From UBA9642 sp964545585 (lineage in GTDB: Archaea > Nanobdellota > Nanobdellia > Woesearchaeales > UBA9642), in contig CAZJFT010000027.1 of the NCBI GenBank assembly GCA_964545585.1, positions 1-12,779 on the forward strand: a DNA stretch of 12,779 nucleotides, in the 5' to 3' direction. A program made the translations under genes and the position numbers. The notes below the pieces were generated by a model that did not search any database, had not been told where the DNA came from, and saw nothing but the letters and a program-made list of their open reading frames with translations. Positions 1-6,700 of this stretch are shown one piece after another; the stretch's first letter is position 1; every line of letters starts with the position of its first letter.

Positions 1-1
1 C

Positions 2-808
2 ATCAAATTAAAGCACATAAACTTTGAATTAAGAGAGAGATGGAAAGAATACTTCAAGACGCATCCATTCACAGTATGGGTCGGGACATGCATAGGTGAA
101 TATGACTTCAGGATTTTTGTGATTGCAAAAGACCATTTCCACCTGAAAAAGATTCTCGAAAAGATAGATGAAGATCTAGGAACAGATATAGACACTACAT
201 TGATACTGCACAGGATAAAGAAGTATGACGGTGATGCATATCTCACTTTCAAAAAGTATTCAAGCGAAAAAGAAGTCGAAGAAATAAGACAAACATTGTC
301 GAATATGAAAATAGAGAAAAAAGACAAACCGATAGGCATACTTGATGATAAGGATATGAAAATATTACGTGAGGTATGCTATAATCCGAAAATAAAGTAT
401 ACAGAGATGGCAACAAAGATGAAAGTCACTCCTGAAGACATAAAATATAGGATGAAAAAAATAAACTCGACACCGATAATCTCCAGATATTCGATAAGCG
501 TAAATTTCCCGAAGATGGGACTGTTATGGCTTGCTGTGCTGATAAAGATAACGAACAAGAGTAAAGAAAAAGAATTCATAAACAACATAATCAGCCATCC
601 ACAGACAGTAAATGTCATAGAAAACCTTGGAGACTGGGATTTAGAGATAACATTCTATGCAAAAAACATTGATGAAGCAGACAAATATCTAATAGACTTG
701 AGAGAAAAATATTATGATGTGATACTAGACTATAAATTCTTCATTACAAAAGACGGACTGAAATACCCTCAAGTCGCAGAAGGGATATTCGAAGAATTCA
801 AAAAATAA
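2..808 (+). CDS. Lrp/AsnC-family transcriptional regulator, tandem type, 5'-truncated by window edge
   Basis: Probable DNA-binding regulator of the Lrp/AsnC (feast/famine) family. The frame is open from base 2 through the GTG at 119, so that GTG is not the true start and the N-terminus lies outside the window. Of the 268 visible residues, about 21-80 (beginning HPFTVWVGTCIGEYDF) resemble a first RAM-type ligand/oligomerisation domain. Residues about 113-163 form a winged helix beginning GILDDKDMKIL. Residues about 164-244 are a second RAM domain with the family-typical ENLGDWDLEI. This implies a tandem HTH-RAM-HTH-RAM protein whose first HTH is cut off, about twice the size of classical Lrp. 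It converges on the epimerase gene with only 6 nt between stop codons. Ligand and targets cannot be told from sequence. Family call is firm; the double architecture is inferred from the visible part. Confidence 0.82.
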   Translation: MKLKHINFELRERWKEYFKTHPFTVWVGTCIGEYDFRIFVIAKDHFHLKKILEKIDEDLGTDIDTTLILHRIKKYDGDAYLTFKKYSSEKEVEEIRQTLSNMKIEKKDKPIGILDDKDMKILREVCYNPKIKYTEMATKMKVTPEDIKYRMKKINSTPIISRYSISVNFPKMGLLWLAVLIKITNKSKEKEFINNIISHPQTVNVIENLGDWDLEITFYAKNIDEADKYLIDLREKYYDVILDYKFFITKDGLKYPQVAEGIFEEFKK

Positions 809-814
809 AAAGAA
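796..814 (-). terminator. Oligo-T terminator of the amidotransferase-like/epimerase operon
   Basis: Read on the minus strand, the bases right after the epimerase stop codon are TTCTTTTTATTTTTTGAAT. Runs of five and six T directly after a stop are typical of intrinsic archaeal termination, which needs no hairpin. The site overlaps the end of the convergent regulator gene. Confidence 0.5.
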
Positions 815-1786
815 TTATTTATGCCCGTTATATCCATTATTTGTGTTATGTTCCTTGAACCATTCAACAAGATGCTTCAAGCCAGTATCAATAGGTACTT
901 TAGGATCGTACCCTATAAGTTTCTTTGCCTTGCTTATATCAGCATAAGTGATATTAACATCTCCCAATGGTATAGGCTTCCTTATTATCTCTGCCTTCTT
1001 GCCAGTATGCTTCTCGATTATGCTGATGAAATCCTTAAGCTTTACAGGATTATTGTTGCCAAGATTGATTATATGATACCCTTCTAAGTCCATAGATTTT
1101 ATTATTCCAGAGACTATGTCTGTGACGAATGTATAATCTCTCTGCGTCTCCCCATCACCGAACATATGGATGGGTTTGCCTTCCATTATTGCTTTAGTGA
1201 ATATGTACGGTGCCATATCAGGTCTTCCTCTTGGGCCATATACAGTGAAGAATCTTAGACAAACGACATTTGTCTTATACAGATGATGGTGCGTATGACA
1301 CAATAATTCTCCAGCCTTCTTAGTCGCAGCATATGGAGAGATAGGATAATCAACATTATCAGTCTCAGAGAATGGAATCTTAGTATTATTCCCATACACT
1401 GATGAAGATGATGCGAAAACAACATGGCTTACCTTGAACTCTCTAGCAAGCTCTAAAATATTAAGTGTCCCTTTGATATTGACTTCTTCATACAGTTTAG
1501 GATTGATCAAAGAATTCCTTACGCCAGCAGTAGCTGCCAGATGGATTATCTTATCAGGCTTATTCTGTGATATCAAAGACCTCATCCTGTCGAAATCAGA
1601 TACGTCAATCCTGTAAAGCTCATAATTAGGATGCTTCAATGCTTCCTGAATATTCTTCTCCTTGACTTTAGGACTATAGAACTCATTGAAATTATCCACA
1701 CAGATGACTGTATGGCCTTGCCTAAGCAATTCGTCAACCAAATGGCTCCCTATGAATCCTGCTCCGCCCGTGACTAAAATGTTCAT
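815..1786 (-). CDS. NAD-dependent sugar-nucleotide epimerase, UDP-glucuronate 4-epimerase-like
   Basis: A 323-residue short-chain dehydrogenase/reductase of the extended epimerase/dehydratase class, probably cytoplasmic, supplying an activated sugar for surface glycans. The NAD-binding GGAGFIG motif is at residues 7-13, an Asp after strand 2 at 31 (adenosine ribose binding), a serine-rich SSSSVYG at 126-132, and the catalytic YAATK with Tyr152 and Lys156. RFFTVYGPRGRPDMA (178-192) and FSETDNVDYPISPYAATKKAGEL closely match UDP-glucuronate 4-epimerases (GAE/LpsL type), which interconvert UDP-glucuronate and UDP-galacturonate. Length is normal for the family. The start is supported by AAGGGGG seven bases upstream of the ATG, inside the end of the preceding gene, one base away, so the two are co-transcribed. 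A UDP-glucose 4-epimerase or 4,6-dehydratase is the main alternative; substrate is not proven. Confidence 0.88.
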   Translation of the reverse strand: MNILVTGGAGFIGSHLVDELLRQGHTVICVDNFNEFYSPKVKEKNIQEALKHPNYELYRIDVSDFDRMRSLISQNKPDKIIHLAATAGVRNSLINPKLYEEVNIKGTLNILELAREFKVSHVVFASSSSVYGNNTKIPFSETDNVDYPISPYAATKKAGELLCHTHHHLYKTNVVCLRFFTVYGPRGRPDMAPYIFTKAIMEGKPIHMFGDGETQRDYTFVTDIVSGIIKSMDLEGYHIINLGNNNPVKLKDFISIIEKHTGKKAEIIRKPIPLGDVNITYADISKAKKLIGYDPKVPIDTGLKHLVEWFKEHNTNNGYNGHK

Positions 1787-1787
1787 T

Positions 1788-3638
1788 TTAATTCCCCCTT
1801 GATATAGATGTCTTTTTGTTTATATAAAATTTACCATGCCAGATGCAGAAATGCATTATCGGCTCCAAAAAATATGTAGGATCAATATCATTATCCACAT
1901 GATAATCAATGTCCTTGATAAGCTTCTCTCTATCTATGAAAACAGGCATATCTATTTTTTTTGCAAGTCTTACTAAATATTTGACGTCTTTTGGATTATC
2001 AGAAAGTTTTGTTAATTTGTTTTTCTTTCCATGATTCCTGCTTAAATTCATTAATGCGCCAATAGCGTATCTCAAGAAGTCAAGCCTATAATGCAATAGG
2101 AATGCCTTAAGTTTCGCTTTCATACCTTTAATATCGTTTGTAGTAGGTATGTCCATCACTTCCGGAAATGCTTTCTCCATTATCCTCCTGTAGATGTCTG
2201 TCCTTATCTTCATATCCATAGGCACTGATAATGCGAACTCGACGAACTCATTGTCAAGGAATGGCATCCTTGAATATGTTCTTCTCATTATCAAGTTGCT
2301 AGGAGCCATAGCTATTATGTTTTTTGTACGGTTCTTTGCCTGAAAAGATTTTATAATATTATCATGATTCTTGCTCTTGTTTAACTCATAAGATACTGAG
2401 TTTATATCATGCTTTATGGAATTCTTCATTTTATCTGAGAAATAATTTTTTATATAATCAGAGTCTATCATCGATATGTCGCGAAGGTGTGCGCTTATCA
2501 TCGAAGACAGTTTCTTTTTACTCAAATTCTTGATAGTTTTTTCATTTGTCAGATCAGTGCTGTGAGAGAAGCTTGGCTTGCACAAATATCCTGCCTTCAA
2601 GAACACATCCCCTGCAATTCCGTCGAAATTTTTACGTCTAGAATCTATTGAGTCTATCAATGGCATCATCCACATATTTTCGAAACCCATCGCTTCCTGC
2701 CGCTCTATGAATCTATCAAGATATTTCTCATAATATCTTGACTCTGCACCGATTATTTTATGCTTCAACTTAAGTCTCTTAGCGACAAGCCTTGCAAGCC
2801 TTGCATCATTGTCTTTGAAAGTGTCTTTACCGACATTTTTCTTTGGCATAGTATATGCATTTATTTTTACATTAGTATATTTCCGTATTGCTGAAGCGAT
2901 GTATCTGGAATCATATCCTCCTGAAAGCAATACATTGCATTCCTTAATGTTTCTTGTCTGTCTCAAGAAAACATTTTTCAATACTTCTACCCCTTCATCA
3001 ATAGTCTCTTTTTCTGTACGCTCATGATTCACCTTTATCTTATCATAATCCCAATACTTCCGTATCTTAATCTTCCCTTTAGAATATTCTAATATTGATG
3101 CATTAGGCAATGAATATATGCTCTTGAACGGTGTCTTTGAGCCGAGTGCATAACCGTATGAGAAATAATCTCTCCAATAATCCCAGTTTATCTCTCTGTT
3201 TATCCTTTCGTCAGCGATTATCACTTTGATTTCTGATCCGAACACTATTTTTTCCTTGTCTGAATAATAATACAAGGGTTTCATCCCGTAGCGGTCATTG
3301 ATTATGAACAGCTTATCATTTTTTTTATCATATATCATGAATACGAATGTTCCGTTTAACTTTTCTACAAATCCTGTTCCTGATTCATTGTATGATTCAA
3401 GTATGAACTCTTCTTCTGACTTAGTGATGTCATTGAATAATTCTCCTGTGAAACATATTATTGCTTTCTCATCTTCAGCAATTCCTTTCCTGTTCATCGA
3501 AGGTATCTTGATGTGTCCTATCAATAAATTCTTGAAAGATGCATAATCTGCTTTGCCGAAACCGAAAGAGTTAGACATGCTTCTAATCAATTCTTTATCA
3601 TTCATGCTTCTATCCAAAATACCGAATAATTTGACCAT
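1788..3638 (-). CDS. Asparagine-synthase-like protein lacking the glutaminase cysteine
   Basis: A 616-residue, two-domain protein of the AsnB type. The N-terminal half has the class II amidotransferase (Ntn) fold: NGTFVF (95-100), NDRYGMKPLYYY (114-125) and FGSEIKVI (133-140). The C-terminal half is an ATP-pyrophosphatase synthetase domain with LSGGYDS (238-244) as PP-loop and GIAGDVFLKAGY (340-351) where AsnB has its second nucleotide/substrate motif. Real AsnB enzymes begin MCGI; this one begins MVKLFGIL, with Phe5 at the catalytic cysteine position, and the NGE motif is TGE (64-66). No upstream in-frame start restores a cysteine. It therefore probably cannot hydrolyse glutamine, but may still adenylate a carboxylate and use free ammonia or another amine. 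First gene of an operon with the epimerase, so a role in glycan or surface amidation is more likely than asparagine supply; this is inference. Confidence 0.85.
   Translation of the reverse strand: MVKLFGILDRSMNDKELIRSMSNSFGFGKADYASFKNLLIGHIKIPSMNRKGIAEDEKAIICFTGELFNDITKSEEEFILESYNESGTGFVEKLNGTFVFMIYDKKNDKLFIINDRYGMKPLYYYSDKEKIVFGSEIKVIIADERINREINWDYWRDYFSYGYALGSKTPFKSIYSLPNASILEYSKGKIKIRKYWDYDKIKVNHERTEKETIDEGVEVLKNVFLRQTRNIKECNVLLSGGYDSRYIASAIRKYTNVKINAYTMPKKNVGKDTFKDNDARLARLVAKRLKLKHKIIGAESRYYEKYLDRFIERQEAMGFENMWMMPLIDSIDSRRKNFDGIAGDVFLKAGYLCKPSFSHSTDLTNEKTIKNLSKKKLSSMISAHLRDISMIDSDYIKNYFSDKMKNSIKHDINSVSYELNKSKNHDNIIKSFQAKNRTKNIIAMAPSNLIMRRTYSRMPFLDNEFVEFALSVPMDMKIRTDIYRRIMEKAFPEVMDIPTTNDIKGMKAKLKAFLLHYRLDFLRYAIGALMNLSRNHGKKNKLTKLSDNPKDVKYLVRLAKKIDMPVFIDREKLIKDIDYHVDNDIDPTYFLEPIMHFCIWHGKFYINKKTSISRGN
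1794..1800 (-). promoter_or_regulatory. Ribosome binding site AAGGGGG of the epimerase gene
   Basis: On the minus strand AAGGGGG lies seven bases upstream of the ATG at 1786, within the last codons of the upstream gene. It can pair with the CCUCC of the archaeal 16S 3' end with one G-U pair. The same GGGGG at the same spacing precedes the giant secreted protein gene. Confidence 0.6.
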
Positions 3639-3672
3639 TTTATGCTTCTCTTTACACGATAAAAACTCTTTT

Positions 3673-3685
3673 ATTTATAAATGTT
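3673..3685 (-). promoter_or_regulatory. TATA-box promoter of the amidotransferase-like/epimerase operon
   Basis: On the minus strand AACATTTATAAAT is centred about 40 nt upstream of the ATG at 3638. Transcription would start near 3652 and give a leader of about 15 nt with no strong SD. The same 13 bases occur at 9372-9384 before the giant secreted protein gene. Confidence 0.6.
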
Positions 3686-3697
3686 ACTATTTGTTAC

Positions 3698-3747
3698 TAT
3701 CGTTAGGTAACTACTAATTTTATTGTTTTTAGCGCTGCCCAACGATA
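3698..3747. repeat. Imperfect inverted repeat between the giant protein gene and the amidotransferase operon
   Basis: Arms TATCGTTAGG (3698-3707) and the reverse complement of TATCGTTGGG (3738-3747) match at 9 of 10 positions. The 30-nt spacer contains AGCGCT (3731-3736) and the ATTAGTAGT element. It lies upstream of the operon's TATA box and downstream of the giant gene's stop, so it could be an operator or an RNA stem in the 3' end of that transcript. Confidence 0.35.
3710..3731 (-). promoter_or_regulatory. Candidate upstream element TAAAAAC-N6-ATTAGTAGT
   Basis: On the minus strand TAAAAAC (3725-3731) is followed after 6 nt by ATTAGTAGT (3710-3718), ending 27 nt before the operon's TATA box. 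A very similar block stands 24-25 nt before the TATA box of the gene at 9553. Position and similarity suggest an activator or repressor site; the evidence is only these few copies. Confidence 0.35.
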
Positions 3748-3757
3748 TGAGAAAATC

Positions 3758-3780
3758 AAATGAAAATAATAGAAAAAAAT
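3758..3780 (-). terminator. Oligo-T terminator of the giant secreted protein gene
   Basis: Directly after the TAA stop, the minus strand reads ATTTTTTTCTATTATTTTC. A run of seven T followed by further T-rich sequence is a typical archaeal intrinsic terminator. Confidence 0.55.
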
Positions 3781-6700
3781 TTATTCCTGAGAACCCACTG
3801 TGTAGAATCCATTAGGATCATTCTGGTTCTCGTAGCTTGCACTGATGTATGAATCGCTTCGTGCTACTTCTGATATCCTTATCTCGTCAACACTGCCCTG
3901 GAATGCCCTACCTAATGCTGTCCTGTCACCGATCAATGTGCCTAATGAAGGCCATATCAATCCAGTATCGCCAGAAACAGGTGTTCCTGCATCGACATAA
4001 AGCCTTGCTGTAGTGCCATCATATGTTCCGACAACGTAATGCCAATCATTAGCGCTTGCTGGCGCTTTTATTGACAAGCTGTTCACATACAATTGGAAGT
4101 TTCCTTCTGGAGGATAATACTGCAGGAATGCTCCATTGCCGCTTCCATCCCTCTGAGATATTACATATCCTTGCTTGCTTGCCGTATTAACCCATGCTTC
4201 AAATGTGAATTCATCCTGTGAAGAGAACAATTGTGACATAGTCACTCTATCATCAACACCATCGAATGATAATCCTTCACTTATCTTTGCATCAACCACT
4301 GCAACACCATTCAATAATGTACCATCATTATTGCCATTTGAATCAATAGCATCTTTATGCTGCACAGTCAAGTAATCATTATCCCAAACGTTCTCTGCAT
4401 CTTCCTGGTTTGTTGCTGCCGGATTGCCATAATACATGTATATTATTGTATCTGCGGATGAAGATAAGTCTGTCTTTACCCATGCGACTAATGCTCCTGA
4501 GTCATAGCTTTCAATCTCGTGGCTCAATTTTGTCAATCCATCTGCTGCAGTGAAGAATATGTCATCACCATCAGCCTGCGCACTAGCTGCCAAGTCTGAA
4601 TCATCAATTGATATCAACAATGGGAATCCATTCAAGTCTGCATCAACAGTATCTACAGTTATTGCCTTCCTATGATCCCAATCGCCATAACCGGCGCATC
4701 CTTCATCAGCAACACCATCACAATCATCATCAATGCCATTCTCGCATATCTCAACGATTGGCTCAATATTGCCTACGCATGAACCCCAAACACCACTAGA
4801 GCAAGTCATCAATCCATAAGAGCAAGCACCTACATCAGTAGTTCCGCACTGCAAAGTCTCTCCATCACTGCATGCCTCCAATTCTTCTTCAGAACCAACT
4901 GAATAGAACCCTGATGGATTCAACTGGTTATCATAACTTGCCTCTATATATCCTGCACTTCTAGCAGTATCAGACAATCTTATCTCGTCTAATGAACCAA
5001 GGAATGCCCTTGCACCAGTAGACCTGTCACCTATCAAAGTCTGCAAGTCAGGCCAAGACAATGTTGCTGTGCCAGAAACAGGTGTTCCTGCATCGACATA
5101 AAGCCTTGCTGTAGTGCCATCATATGTCCCAACAACGTAATGCCAATCATTAGCGCTTGCTGGTGCTTTTATTGACATGCTGTTCACAAACATCTGGAAA
5201 TTATTCTCTGGAGAATAATATTGTATGAACACTCCATTAGTGCCTCTCTGCGATACCACATATCCTTGCTTGCTTCCAGTATTAACCCATCCTTCTATAG
5301 TGAATTGGCTCTCTGAAGTGAATACCCTAGGCATAGTCACTTTATCATTAACACCGTCTAATGCATATCCATTATCTATGAACCCTGATGCATCCTGATT
5401 AATTCCATTGTCTGCCGTACCATCATTATCGTTAGATGTAGAATCTATAGCATCACCAATCTTTTCTTCCAAATGATGTACTGCAAGATAATTATTATCC
5501 CAAACATTCTCAGCATCTTCCTGATTTGAAGCTGCAGGATTGCCATAATACATGTATATTATTGTATCTGCGGATGAAGATAAGTCTGTCTTTACCCATG
5601 CGACTAATGCTCCTGAATCATAGCTCTCAATCTCATGGCTCAACTTAGTCAACCCATCAGATGTTGTGAATGCTATGTCATCACCATCAGCCTGTGCCTT
5701 CAACAAGTCTGAATCATCCAACTTTATCAATACAGGGAAATCAACAAGATTATCGCTCACTTGGTCTATAGTTATCATCTTCCTATAAGCCCAACCATCA
5801 AGCGTCCCTGCACCACCGCCACAGACATCTCCTTCATCGATATTCCCATCGCAATTGTCATCAATGCCATTGCAAACTTCAGTTGCTGAAGGATTCACTC
5901 CAGCATCAGTATCATCACAATCATTGTTGTCTGCAACATATCCTGAAGGCATGCTGCACGCATTCTGTGAAACCAACGGATTACCGAACAAGTCCGAATC
6001 AGCATCAGCATAATATGTAGTTGTCAACCCTTCATCAATTCCGCCAACACAATTATTATCTATACCATCACATACTTCTGTTGCTCCAGGATTTATTGAT
6101 GGATCCGCATCATTGCAGTCAACAGGACCGCAAGTGAAACCAGTCACATTGTAACCATCAGAATCCCCATCTACACACACAATAGGACCAGTCACTTCCA
6201 TGACATTATCGATATAGAATGTCCCTGCACCATCATTCCATTGTGCGAATGTTATATGCGTAACATTAGTCTTATTAGTCCTTGCTGTGATGCCTGAACC
6301 TACAAGCACATCATTCAAGTATACATCATAAGTGTCTGTTATCAAACTACCTTCAACCCTTATAGTATGCCAAGTATCAAGAGGAACTCCTGATGCAAGA
6401 ACTATCTCGCTAGCATTGTTCAATGCAGTGACTAAGTCTGCTGTTCCAGTCTCTGCACCGCCATCCTTGTAGAATCCTAGCCACACAAAATTCCTTACAG
6501 CCTGATAATTAGGGCCCCTGGAATTATATGGATTATTATCTCCAACCATCATTATTGCAGCCCTATCAGGATAGCTTGAACTATTCAATATGCTATCAAC
6601 ATATACCTGCCATTGCAATTTGAAAGTCTCATTGAACGGTGTCTTAAAGTCCTGAGTCAAATAAGCATTGCCTGATAAGCTACCATTAAGCTTTGCCTTC

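Noticed and set aside
119..121. GTG as start of the Lrp-type gene
   Set aside because: The frame stays open to base 2 and the upstream residues (WVGTCIGEYDF) fit a RAM-like domain, so the gene begins outside the window.
4608..4799. Plus-strand His/Gln-rich open frame
   Set aside because: It is antisense to the MopE/DUF2341 part of the giant gene; the His-rich composition mirrors Asp/Asn-rich codons on the other strand.
3971..5616. Direct repeats as an insertion sequence or CRISPR array
   Set aside because: The repeats are in-frame coding parts of homologous DUF2341 and LamG modules about 1.1 kb apart, with no transposase, terminal repeats or regular spacers.
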